Positions 46,424-54,252 of a DNA stretch of 64,000 nt are shown in pieces. The position numbers and the translations under genes were made by a program. Position 1 is the first letter of the stretch. Each line of letters starts with the position of its first letter. The stretch is from Methanosarcinales archaeon (GTDB lineage Archaea; Halobacteriota; Methanosarcinia; Methanosarcinales; Methanoperedenaceae). The notes beneath the pieces were generated by a model, which saw only the letters and a program-made list of their open reading frames with translations, was not told the origin of the DNA and searched no databases. The stretch spans positions 1-64,000 of the forward strand of contig CAJPFJ010000001.1 of assembly GCA_905339155.1 (NCBI GenBank), read 5' to 3'.

Positions 46424-47769
46424 AATACCTTTCTCCTGTATATGGTTAGTATTAATACTGTTAAAATAATTACTAAGATATAAAAGGATGTGGTTTCATA
46501 CCAATTAACTTTTTTGGTGATTACAGTACCTGTTCCTGTACCTGTTGGAGTACCTGTTGGAACTGCATTTCCAGTATCGTGAGTAGTTCCATATACAGTA
46601 ACAATACTATCACCATTATATGGATCTGTACCATCGGCTGTTACTGATACAGGAAGACCTGATTTATCACCTGTTATATCATACCCGTAAACTCTAAGTG
46701 TAAATACCTTAGTAGATCCTGCTGTCATGAACTCTGTTACAGGACTCACCATATAATATTGAGATGTTCCTTTGACAGTCACATAGTCGTCTCCTCCATC
46801 ATTCCTTACTGTTACTGTGAATGAACCAGTGGTACCTTCAGTTAATTCAAAATCAGTTTTGCTTACTATAAATGCCTTACTTGCACCAATTTTAATTAAA
46901 ATCGTGTTTGCAAGTGAGCTGGGAATATAAATAGTAATAAATGATGAACGTGCTACAAGATCGTAATTCATCTGAATTGTTCCATAGTTTGAAGTATCAG
47001 ATGGATTGAATGTGTATGATTTAGCTGTCATTACTGGTTTTGGTGGTAGTTTGTTATTTGCCTTTAACCAATTCCATACATCAGTCCATGATGATCCGCC
47101 AATACCTACGAAAAAGTGATTATTCCATGCACTTATTGCAGTCATAACATCATTATACCTGTAGAATTCGTATTTGTTGATATTTGGATCTGGGTTTAGA
47201 ACAAGGATAAATTCACCGCTGGGAGCATTTGCACCATTGCCAATTTGACCTATATTCTTAATAAATGCACCGCGACCAAGACTTATATCCGCTGGATAAT
47301 CCATACCAACTTTTACAGATTGAGTTTGACCATTAAGTGAGACATCATACATAGTGGTTGTCTTCCAGTTTGCGCCTTCAACCTGATAGTAGTTACTTGC
47401 TCCATTACAGGGTGAATCTGGACAGGAATCCAGTATATTTGATTTGAATTTAAGAGTATTTTTTGTTAGTGATGCTGTATCATAAGAACCTTTTGGTGTT
47501 AAAGTTAAATCCACACTAGCTTGTGTTTTGTAGGAATTATCAGTACTACCAGAAGGTAATTTGATTAGTGTTGCAACATCTTTTGACCAACCTACAGTTG
47601 CTGTCAGTACCCAGAAGTTAGATGGTGTATCGTAACCAATTTGGACTGGAACACTGGATGAATAGCTTATGAATGATGCACCAGTTAGGTTTTTGAATTG
47701 TTCTGGTGCCATAAATGCAAAGGCCATTATCAATAGTATAATTCCAGCAATTAGAGTTGTGTTTTTCAT
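46420..47769 (-). CDS. Type I membrane-type ectodomain protein
   Basis: 449 aa. An N-terminal hydrophobic signal (about 6-22) is followed by a beta-rich ectodomain with one close Cys pair (DSCPDSPCNG, about 113-122). A membrane-proximal Ig-like domain comes next (about 295-400; FELTEGTTGSFTVTVRNDGG), then a Gly/Thr/Pro linker and one C-terminal helix ending YRRKVL. It could be a viral spike, a fusion protein (fusexin-like) or an S-layer component. The sequence does not decide. Confidence 0.65.
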   Translation of the reverse strand: MKNTTLIAGIILLIMAFAFMAPEQFKNLTGASFISYSSSVPVQIGYDTPSNFWVLTATVGWSKDVATLIKLPSGSTDNSYKTQASVDLTLTPKGSYDTASLTKNTLKFKSNILDSCPDSPCNGASNYYQVEGANWKTTTMYDVSLNGQTQSVKVGMDYPADISLGRGAFIKNIGQIGNGANAPSGEFILVLNPDPNINKYEFYRYNDVMTAISAWNNHFFVGIGGSSWTDVWNWLKANNKLPPKPVMTAKSYTFNPSDTSNYGTIQMNYDLVARSSFITIYIPSSLANTILIKIGASKAFIVSKTDFELTEGTTGSFTVTVRNDGGDDYVTVKGTSQYYMVSPVTEFMTAGSTKVFTLRVYGYDITGDKSGLPVSVTADGTDPYNGDSIVTVYGTTHDTGNAVPTGTPTGTGTGTVITKKVNWYETTSFYILVIILTVLILTIYRRKVL

Positions 47770-48191
47770 ACTAATGTTACCTCCTTAGTGGTGACTAAAT
47801 TATTGTTATCATAAAGTTTGATGGTTACTGTATTTTCGTCTACTGGAACATTTTTCAGAACAAGATTCATGTCTGTACTTGTGTAAATTAAGATAGGATT
47901 TGATGTTACAATAGCTGAGACACTTGGAGTCGATGCAACTACTTTTAAGCTTCCACTTTGTATAAGATCAGCAAGATATGTAGGTGTAGCTATTATAGTA
48001 GCTGGTTTTTCCATTACTTCTATGTTAGTGATTTCAACTTTTGTAGTAAGTGACTGATAAACTTTTACCGTCACGTATACATCCTTCTTAGTCGAGTCGG
48101 CTGGCACTGAAATTAAGATAAAATACACTGATAATATAGCCAGAATTATTATGTACATTGTGTATTTTGACTTTTCATCTGATTTGTTCAT
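47766..48191 (-). CDS. Signal-anchored small extracytoplasmic protein
   Basis: 141 aa. One N-terminal helix (about 10-30, YTMYIIILAILSVYFILISV) leads to a beta-rich domain of about 105 residues with regular Val/Ile/Thr alternation (VYVTVKVYQSLTTKVEITN), probably an Ig-like sandwich. It overlaps both neighbours by 4 bp, so it is made in step with the 449- and 420-aa proteins. Confidence 0.6.
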   Translation of the reverse strand: MNKSDEKSKYTMYIIILAILSVYFILISVPADSTKKDVYVTVKVYQSLTTKVEITNIEVMEKPATIIATPTYLADLIQSGSLKVVASTPSVSAIVTSNPILIYTSTDMNLVLKNVPVDENTVTIKLYDNNNLVTTKEVTLV

Positions 48192-49450
48192 GTGTATTTC
48201 CTCTTTATTATATATATGATACCTATAATAATTAATCCTGCGAAAAAGAACATTAATGGATTCAATTTCAGATCAGGAATACATTTGTCAGTACTCTGAT
48301 CATAAAAGGTTCCAGTGTTACATGTGGGAGTTGTGATTATGACCACTGATGTAGTAGTAGGAGTTGGAGTAGTAGTTGGAGTATGAGTCACTACTGGAGT
48401 TGGAGTAGCTATTGGAGTAGTTGTTGGTGTTGGAGTAACTGTTATTAATTTCCAGGTTATTTTATGGACAACCGGACAACCACTAAATCCGTATGCATTG
48501 CCACATAAAGGCAATAATTCAGAACTTATAGTTATCCAGCCAACAGGAGGACTTTTTTGATAAGGACTGCATGTTCCGATGTTAGAACCAGTGGGTGTAC
48601 ATGCAAAATATCCAATATATTCTGTTTTTTCAGTATTAAATCCACTCATGGAGCTTCCACCGAAATCAGGATATGGATTTAATGTTGGTGAAGGAGTTGG
48701 ACTTGGTGAAGGAGTAGGAGTAACTGTCAAATCTCTTCCAACAACATAATTAGTACAAGTAGTTTCTACACAAAGAGAATGTGACTTACCATCTTTGTAT
48801 AAAGCAACGTTAATGTCTACTGACGATCCAGAAACTCTAGGTATAAGCATTATTTGAAGACTATCTAAAATCACAGGAACCTCACCTGTCGCCACTCCAG
48901 AATTGAAGGTTAGTCGCATCCTGACAGTTTCCTGAGTCTGTGTTTCTGAAACCTTTGTAGTGGTTATAGCTGTTACTTTTGCGAGCTGTGGTTCTTGATA
49001 TAGCGCATTGTTCAAGTATACTGTGTCTCTCCCTTCAACATATCCATACTGGTTTTTTGCCATTTCGACATACGCAATTTGAAACATCGTATAATTAGCA
49101 TATGAGTATCCTTTTGTTGTACTTCCACACCCAGACGAACTACTAGTACTACCATCAGAACCAGTAACTATGATACTACTGCATATCCAAGAAGTAGATG
49201 ATTCGTAAGTATACACTTTGATTGTCCTTGCAACACTAGGTGTAATGGATGCTGGTAACAGGTGAATTCCTTCAACATATTTGAGTAATTGAGTTCCATC
49301 AGAATAAGTGAATTGATACAATGCATTACCTATGCCACGTTCGGCTAAGAAAGTGCCATACTGAGAATCTATGATTTGAGATGAAACTAAGGTGTTGGCT
49401 GAGGCTATTGATGTCAATAACAAGATAATTAAGATAATGTTAAGTTTCAT
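48188..49450 (-). CDS. Secreted Thr/Pro-rich ectodomain protein with C-terminal anchor
   Basis: 420 aa. A cleavable signal (1-18, ending IASA) is followed by a domain with Cys pairs (WICSSI ... SSSGCGS; SLCVETTCTNY). Two low-complexity Thr/Pro linkers (VTPTPSPSPTPSP; TPTTTPIATPTPV) flank a second Cys-bearing domain (FACTPTGSNIGTCSP). A final Cys pair and one helix (LMFFFAGLIIIGIIYII) precede KRKYT. The layout resembles stalked, O-glycosylated surface proteins. Coupled at both ends by 4-bp overlaps. Confidence 0.65.
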   Translation of the reverse strand: MKLNIILIILLLTSIASANTLVSSQIIDSQYGTFLAERGIGNALYQFTYSDGTQLLKYVEGIHLLPASITPSVARTIKVYTYESSTSWICSSIIVTGSDGSTSSSSGCGSTTKGYSYANYTMFQIAYVEMAKNQYGYVEGRDTVYLNNALYQEPQLAKVTAITTTKVSETQTQETVRMRLTFNSGVATGEVPVILDSLQIMLIPRVSGSSVDINVALYKDGKSHSLCVETTCTNYVVGRDLTVTPTPSPSPTPSPTLNPYPDFGGSSMSGFNTEKTEYIGYFACTPTGSNIGTCSPYQKSPPVGWITISSELLPLCGNAYGFSGCPVVHKITWKLITVTPTPTTTPIATPTPVVTHTPTTTPTPTTTSVVIITTPTCNTGTFYDQSTDKCIPDLKLNPLMFFFAGLIIIGIIYIIKRKYT

Positions 49451-49755
49451 TTCTTCACCTTCTTGATAAATAATCCAAGACCAAGCAATCCAACAAAAGC
49501 TATGGCAAACGCTATTGGATTTGGTTCTAAAACAGGTGTATCAATATTGGTTGTAGTAACAGGAGTAGGAATAGGTAGTGGTGGACAGGTTCCGTCATAA
49601 AAACATGGAGGTTGATTAACAGAGATTGGATGCTGGATAACCGCTGGACTTAAATTAAAATTTGGATAGGTGTAAACTAGCAAAATCACTGTTAGAATTG
49701 CTACTACAATAAATGCTATTATTATAGTCTTTCTCTGTTTCTTTGTTTGTTTCAT
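49447..49755 (-). CDS. Small double-anchored membrane protein
   Basis: 102 aa with an N-terminal helix (about 10-28), a Pro-rich loop with two Cys (PPCFYDGTCPPLPIPTP) and a C-terminal helix (NPIAFAIAFVGLLGLGLFI) before KKVKK. It overlaps the regulator gene upstream by 4 bp and the 420-aa gene downstream by 4 bp. Confidence 0.6.
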   Translation of the reverse strand: MKQTKKQRKTIIIAFIVVAILTVILLVYTYPNFNLSPAVIQHPISVNQPPCFYDGTCPPLPIPTPVTTTNIDTPVLEPNPIAFAIAFVGLLGLGLFIKKVKK

Positions 49756-49919
49756 GATGTCGCATCCTGTTTTTTGAAACTTTTAATCAAGTTACAAATT
49801 ATTTGACTGTAAGTTGTTTTACTCACAATTCCTCTTTTTTTCTTATCCCGCTTAACTTCCTCATACATTTTTGTAATTTCTTCATAACAAGGATCTATAA
49901 CTCGAATATTTTTTGCCAT
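49752..49919 (-). CDS. Small basic regulator-like protein
   Basis: 55 aa starting MAKNIRVIDPCYEEITKMYE, rich in Lys. A short strand and two helices (EEITKMYEEVKRDKKKRG and TTYSQIICNLIKSF) fit a ribbon-helix-helix regulator. Its start forms TAATG with the preceding stop, and its stop forms ATGA with the envelope operon, tying regulator and operon together. Confidence 0.5.
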   Translation of the reverse strand: MAKNIRVIDPCYEEITKMYEEVKRDKKKRGIVSKTTYSQIICNLIKSFKKQDATS

Positions 49920-50065
49920 TAAATACTCCAACCTATCATAACTCGTAATAAGTCATCGTAAGAAACTACTCTACCGATACGCTTTCCTAATGATTTTTTT
50001 CTATTTTCAAGCTCTGCCTTAACTTCTTTTGATAAATTAATGTTTGTTGTATCTGATAGTTTCAT
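49919..50065 (-). CDS. Ribbon-helix-helix regulator at the head of the envelope operon
   Basis: 48 aa starting MKLSDTTNINLSKEVKAELE. The strand NINLS and helices KEVKAELENRKKSL and SYDDLLRVMIGW match the RHH/VapB pattern used by autoregulating repressors and antitoxins. No toxin gene is beside it. It is first in the operon, so it may repress its own promoter at about 50118. Confidence 0.6.
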   Translation of the reverse strand: MKLSDTTNINLSKEVKAELENRKKSLGKRIGRVVSYDDLLRVMIGWSI

Positions 50066-50109
50066 TTAGAATCCTCATTAATTTTATACATAACATTATT
50101 ATGTAATCT

Positions 50110-50127
50110 GAGTACTTAAACCTTTTG
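50110..50127 (-). promoter_or_regulatory. BRE/TATA promoter of the envelope operon
   Basis: On the minus strand CAAAAGGTTTAAGTACTC, the element's shared BRE-TATA type, lies about 50 bp before the RHH start at 50065. Upstream of it on the minus strand (50138-50163) TGACA and TGTCA form a weak dyad. Confidence 0.55.
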
Positions 50128-50270
50128 AAACAACCTTTGACAGTACCGTAAGCGATGATGTCAGTAGATAGGTGTTTTTACAATTATATTAAATATAATG
50201 ATATATAACAATTATATCGGATTATAACAAACAAATTATTAACTAACACAATGTTAATTACCATAATGTT

Positions 50271-50304
50271 AAAAAAATAGTAATCTTGTGATTTCTCACA
50301 AGAT
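50271..50304 (-). terminator. Strong intrinsic-type terminator of the 393-aa gene
   Basis: Minus-strand reading gives a perfect 9-bp stem ATCTTGTGA-GAAA-TCACAAGAT (50304-50283), followed after a few bases by CTATTTTTTT. It begins 28 bp beyond the stop at 50332 and isolates this gene from the envelope operon. Confidence 0.8.
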
Positions 50305-50331
50305 CATTTAATTTATTTTTGAATTTACTGT

Positions 50332-51513
50332 TTACTGAGATGTTGGTGCTACACTGAAACCCGACGTACTCGACCCTCCATCAAGGAAAACCGTGAACAT
50401 ATAGGCTTGACCAGCCAATGCTGCACCTGTTCTAAACACACCGTTATTCTTAATAAGACCGCCTGAGTTCTCAACAACAGAGAATCTAATAGGTATGGTT
50501 CCGGTGCCATATGTGTCAGATTTTAGTTGCCAGGTTAATCTGTTAGCATCTGAACTGGTTCTCAGAGTGTTCAACGACTTGATACTACCAACATAGTAGA
50601 TATAGTGGTCAGATACTCCATCAGAAGCTATTACTGTTGATGCTGTATTAACAGGGCCCACAAAATTCTCAGCTTTACCTTGTACAGAATCAAACTTAAC
50701 ACTCTGTCCAAAGTTGTCGGTTACAGTCAAAGACTTGAAGTTACTGGTATAATTTGATGGTGCTGTAATATATACAGAACAGTCCACACATTCCTCACCC
50801 TGAACAGGGCTTTGTGTATACCATGTGATTACTTTATCAGTATCTGCTGATCCACCATCGAAATAGGTGTAGTTGGTTGCATTTGTATCAGTTGCATCAG
50901 TGAAGTTGTAGCGAGCATAGTTATAAAGCTGCCACCCATCTTTTCCTTCTTCATTAGCTGCTACCCAGGTTCCAGTTTCACGATAGAAATCCATGAGTGT
51001 AACAAGGTTAACAGTTGAGACGTTTTCTGCACCTGCTGGGGTTGTATCAGCATAGGTGTAAACAAGTACTTTATCTCCAATCTTACCAGATAAGGTTGTT
51101 GACCATGCACCACTTGAAGCTGTGAGTGCCTGTGGTGCGCCTTCAGAACTGAACGAAGTCATTCCGCCAAGACCCTTTTCCTGATGAAGTTTCATTAATG
51201 CATATCTTGTTGCTTCCTCATCGAGTTTGTCGCCAGCCATAACTGCATGTTTAGCTGGATTCAGTAAAACCATGGAGCTTGATGTACCAGTGTCACCGAG
51301 AGAGTTCGTTAGTAAGAAGCTTAATGTGCCTCTATTAGTAGTAGGTGCAACATTTGACGGTACGCCATCTGGTGATACATAAGTCGGCTGTTGTGCAGGT
51401 TGATAATTAATGCTTGCAGGTTGTGATGGTGTGGAAAACATATATATTCCACCCAAGATTACTGCTGCCAGTAAAACATATACTAGCAAATTTTGTTCGC
51501 CTTTTCTTGCCAT
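50332..51513 (-). CDS. Abundant-type membrane-anchored protein, candidate major coat/surface protein
   Basis: 393 aa. A short basic start (MARKGEQN) is followed by one hydrophobic helix (about 9-25, LLVYVLLAAVILGGIYMF), a Pro/Gln linker and a large beta-rich domain with one Cys pair (ECVDCSVY, about 245-250) and several N-glycosylation sites. GAPQALTASSGAWSTTL and FVGPVNTASTVIASDGVSD show no link to a known family. It is monocistronic, with an AAAGGAAAG SD, its own promoter and a strong terminator, and has more balanced base use than its neighbours. These features suggest high expression. Confidence 0.6.
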   Translation of the reverse strand: MARKGEQNLLVYVLLAAVILGGIYMFSTPSQPASINYQPAQQPTYVSPDGVPSNVAPTTNRGTLSFLLTNSLGDTGTSSSMVLLNPAKHAVMAGDKLDEEATRYALMKLHQEKGLGGMTSFSSEGAPQALTASSGAWSTTLSGKIGDKVLVYTYADTTPAGAENVSTVNLVTLMDFYRETGTWVAANEEGKDGWQLYNYARYNFTDATDTNATNYTYFDGGSADTDKVITWYTQSPVQGEECVDCSVYITAPSNYTSNFKSLTVTDNFGQSVKFDSVQGKAENFVGPVNTASTVIASDGVSDHYIYYVGSIKSLNTLRTSSDANRLTWQLKSDTYGTGTIPIRFSVVENSGGLIKNNGVFRTGAALAGQAYMFTVFLDGGSSTSGFSVAPTSQ

Positions 51514-51610
51514 AATAAATTTTTGATCTTTCCTTTAATTTTGATTTTTCTTTAGTTTTAGTTTCGAGTCTAAAATTATATTTTTTGACTCGCATTTAAT
51601 CAGTTAGAAA

Positions 51611-51624
51611 CAATGAGTATTTAA
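51611..51624 (-). promoter_or_regulatory. Promoter of the 393-aa gene
   Basis: On the minus strand CTTTAAATACTC lies about 100 bp before the ATG at 51513. The adjoining upstream bases (51630-51665) resemble the conserved stretch before the promoters at 53990 and 55250, including TTTTTTACTTTAATTTT. Confidence 0.5.
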
Positions 51625-51639
51625 AGACTACGATAGTTT

Positions 51640-51901
51640 CGAGATTTGAAAATTAAAGTAAAAAAGTTTCTATGGTTTGGGAAATTCAAGAATACTTTAC
51701 GCCTTATCGGACAATCAAAAATGAAAATGTCATCAAAATTAATTTGTATAGATGAATTTGTTTTTTCAGTAGCAATAGGTCAGTCCCGTGAAATTCAATC
51801 AAATCCCGTAAAATTCAAGAAAGTATCGGATTAATATTGTCGAAAAATAGTCATGTTTGTGAATTTATTGATAAAATTAAAAAAAAGAAAAAATTAAAAA
51901 A
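51640..51901. other. Non-coding stretch with short direct repeats
   Basis: There is no convincing gene here. CCCGTGAAATTCAA (51785-51798) and CCCGTAAAATTCAA (51805-51818) form a direct repeat spaced 20 bp, and a related GGGAAATTCAAGAA lies at about 51680-51693. The plus-strand 62-codon frame across this region has no SD and no protein character. Confidence 0.4.
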
Positions 51902-52030
51902 TTATGCCTTATTCCAGGCATAACTTTTACATTTTCCACAAATTTTAGGTGGTGTTTTTCCATCTTTTGGAATCCACTTGTAACCACATTTTTCACACTC
52001 ACACTCGATTACTGTTATTTTTCTTATCAT
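51902..52030 (-). CDS. Zinc-ribbon microprotein
   Basis: 42 aa starting MIRKITVIECECEKCGYKWI. The Cys pairs CEKCGYKW (about 12-19) and CGKCKSY (about 31-37) form a zinc ribbon of the type common in small proteins of archaeal mobile elements. GGTAGAAATC precedes the ATG, 6 bp after the LamG gene's stop, so it is cotranscribed. Confidence 0.7.
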   Translation of the reverse strand: MIRKITVIECECEKCGYKWIPKDGKTPPKICGKCKSYAWNKA

Positions 52031-52035
52031 GATTT

Positions 52036-53952
52036 CTACCTATTGTATTCTGTTGTGACTTCTGATTGTGTCAAAGCTTTATTGAAGATTTGCAACTCAT
52101 CCACAACACCATTGAAATAACTCGTTGTTGGTGTTCCACCTACATAGATGTTATTGGTACCTACATTTGGGACATATCCACCACTTGATACAGTACTGGT
52201 TAATACACCATTCTTATAAAACTTCACACTACCAGAATTGAAGACCATAACAACATGCGTCCATGCATTTAGTGTTGGTTTAACAGTTGACGTTACATCC
52301 TTCTTACCAGTAATCTCGAAACTCACATATCCAGCAGAATTTGTCTGTAACGCATAAGATCCACTTTTTCTGATAATATCAGACCATTTTGTCATAGATA
52401 CTGGTTTTATCCATACTGCTATAGACATAGGAGAGTTTGTTGGAATCTTTACAGCAGACAATTTTGATGCATAATCATTTACACCATCAAATTTTATCGC
52501 ATTACCTTTTTTACCTACTACATGTAATGGATTATTTATTAAATTTAAGTTATTACCATTTATTACATCTGTTGCTACTATTCCAGTACCTTCATTAAAG
52601 CTCCAATGTGATATAGGAGTGGATGTTGGAGGAGGTGTTGCAGTTACTGTCGATGTAGCTGTAACTGTCGCTGTAGCTATTATAGTAGCTGTTGCTGTTA
52701 TTGTAGGTGTCGCTATGATAGTAGCTGTAGGCTTTACTGTACCATCACCTGTAGGTATAGTACCAGTATAATTAGTGAGAATTTCACTATCTAATAAAAT
52801 CCTATCATACACTTTTAACTCATCGCCATTATTGGATACAAACACATCTGTACCTCTTACAATGACCTTAATTTCTGATAGGCTATTTGTGAATACATCT
52901 ATCCATGGTGTTGTAGTGGAACCAGTTGTTACAGTACCCATCATTGTATACGCATTACCAAACACTATAGAAGGATAACTAGTAGTTCTTGAAGTCTCAT
53001 ATACACCATCTTTATAGAACTTTAAAATAGATCCATCTCTAACAATCGCTATTTGAGTTTTGTTGTAAACAGATGGTGTTTTGACTGACCATGTATGAAG
53101 AGGAATCATTGTCTTATCATAATTACAATTAGTACCATTAAACTGATAACCAGTTGTCAAAAGTTCCCATTTTCCATTATTTAATACCTGAGTACCTATT
53201 GACGACAATTTTGGAACTGTAGGACAGTAACCATAAAAGTATGTCTCAAATACATTCCAGCCATCCAAGAATGTAGATGATGTATTCGATGATAGTTTAA
53301 TCTCCCAAGCATTTGTATTAAAATTAAACAACATAACATTGGTTGTTCCATTCTGTTTTATAATTTCAGTGAAGTAATATTGTCCTTCTGAATAAGTTCT
53401 GACATACTTACTCAAAAATGTGCTATCCATAGGCTCTAAAATTTGCCATCCTGTAGCATATTGTGGGTCATAATTTCTCGTGTGGTTCCAGATACCCCAT
53501 GCCCTTACCGTTGAAGTCATACCAACACTACCATAATTGTAATATGCTGTTACTGATTCCAAACTCATGTAATTAGGAGCCTGTAATGTAGGTGCATAAA
53601 GTGTGGGATCGAATGAACCTGGAAGGTTTAATGCAGGTTGAACTTCTTGTTGAGCATAAACACCTGTTATTCCAGTACCTACAATTCCAGATCCCAACTC
53701 ACCTGTTCCAGGAATTATAGTTGTTTCAGGTACTGGTGATATTCCTTTGATGGATTTATCTTTACTTTTTAGATCACGTTTAGGTAAAGGATTGTTACCT
53801 ATATTGATAGCTTTTTCAGGTACTGGTGATATTCCTTGCTGTTTTACATGTATAATTTCATTTAAGTCTGTAATCGGTTCTGGTTTATCATATCCCATTA
53901 CAGGTATGATAGACATCATTATTATTAGCGTTAAGATTATTTTCTTTAACAT
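52036..53952 (-). CDS. Exported LamG/concanavalin-like carbohydrate-binding protein
   Basis: About 638 aa from the ATG at 53952, with GTGATTAAA just upstream. A signal peptide (ending PVMGYD) leads to two copies of GISPVPE in a disordered region. A beta-rich domain (about 125-415) and a Thr/Ala/Ile linker (IATATVTATSTVTATPPP) follow, then a C-terminal LamG domain (about 455-638; HWSFNEGTG, KFDGVNDYAS, FYKNGVLTSTV, DELQIFNKALTQSEV). LamG domains bind glycans or surface proteins. No membrane anchor is seen at the C-terminus, so it may be secreted or particle-bound. Confidence 0.78.
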   Translation of the reverse strand: MLKKIILTLIIMMSIIPVMGYDKPEPITDLNEIIHVKQQGISPVPEKAINIGNNPLPKRDLKSKDKSIKGISPVPETTIIPGTGELGSGIVGTGITGVYAQQEVQPALNLPGSFDPTLYAPTLQAPNYMSLESVTAYYNYGSVGMTSTVRAWGIWNHTRNYDPQYATGWQILEPMDSTFLSKYVRTYSEGQYYFTEIIKQNGTTNVMLFNFNTNAWEIKLSSNTSSTFLDGWNVFETYFYGYCPTVPKLSSIGTQVLNNGKWELLTTGYQFNGTNCNYDKTMIPLHTWSVKTPSVYNKTQIAIVRDGSILKFYKDGVYETSRTTSYPSIVFGNAYTMMGTVTTGSTTTPWIDVFTNSLSEIKVIVRGTDVFVSNNGDELKVYDRILLDSEILTNYTGTIPTGDGTVKPTATIIATPTITATATIIATATVTATSTVTATPPPTSTPISHWSFNEGTGIVATDVINGNNLNLINNPLHVVGKKGNAIKFDGVNDYASKLSAVKIPTNSPMSIAVWIKPVSMTKWSDIIRKSGSYALQTNSAGYVSFEITGKKDVTSTVKPTLNAWTHVVMVFNSGSVKFYKNGVLTSTVSSGGYVPNVGTNNIYVGGTPTTSYFNGVVDELQIFNKALTQSEVTTEYNR

Positions 53953-53977
53953 TTTAATCACATATTACTACATACGT

Positions 53978-54008
53978 AGTAAGTATATAAACCTTTTCAA
54001 TCACCCTC
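53978..54008 (-). promoter_or_regulatory. Promoter and conserved upstream box of the LamG gene
   Basis: Minus strand: GGGTGATTGAAAAGGTTTAT followed by ATACTT. The TATA part (centre about 53986) lies about 34 bp before the ATG. The whole block, including GGTGATT upstream of the BRE, recurs at 55244-55272. Confidence 0.6.
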
Positions 54009-54067
54009 AGATGGCTCGAAGTTAGAAAAATTAAGGATGGAAAAATCTTTAAAAAATTAAACAAAGA

Positions 54068-54182
54068 AATATGTGAAAAACAGGAGTGTGACAGGGTTGA
54101 AAACAAACGGAAATATCCCTGTCACCTCATTTTTTGCAGGAAACGTGAAATAACCTGCATTTTGTGGGAATGATTTAGTAAC
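54068..54182 (-). ncRNA. Predicted small RNA A upstream of the LamG gene
   Basis: A TATA box (CCTTAAATACTCC, 54212-54200) predicts a start near 54180. The transcript would fold TGCAGG/CCTGCA and then a perfect 9-bp hairpin GTGACAGGG/CCCTGTCAC (54125-54117 with 54096-54088), followed by CTCCTGTTTTT. Promoter, hairpin order and tail match small RNA B near 55.3 kb. No reading frame is present. Confidence 0.5.
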
Positions 54183-54252
54183 AATACAACTATGTTTATG
54201 GAGTATTTAAGGATTTTGTTTCAGTATTAGTTTGAAAAATCATGTAATTTTG

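Noticed and set aside
51646-51834. 62-codon plus-strand frame between the 393-aa and zinc-ribbon genes
   Set aside because: It has no SD, runs against all neighbours and lies across promoter-proximal direct repeats.
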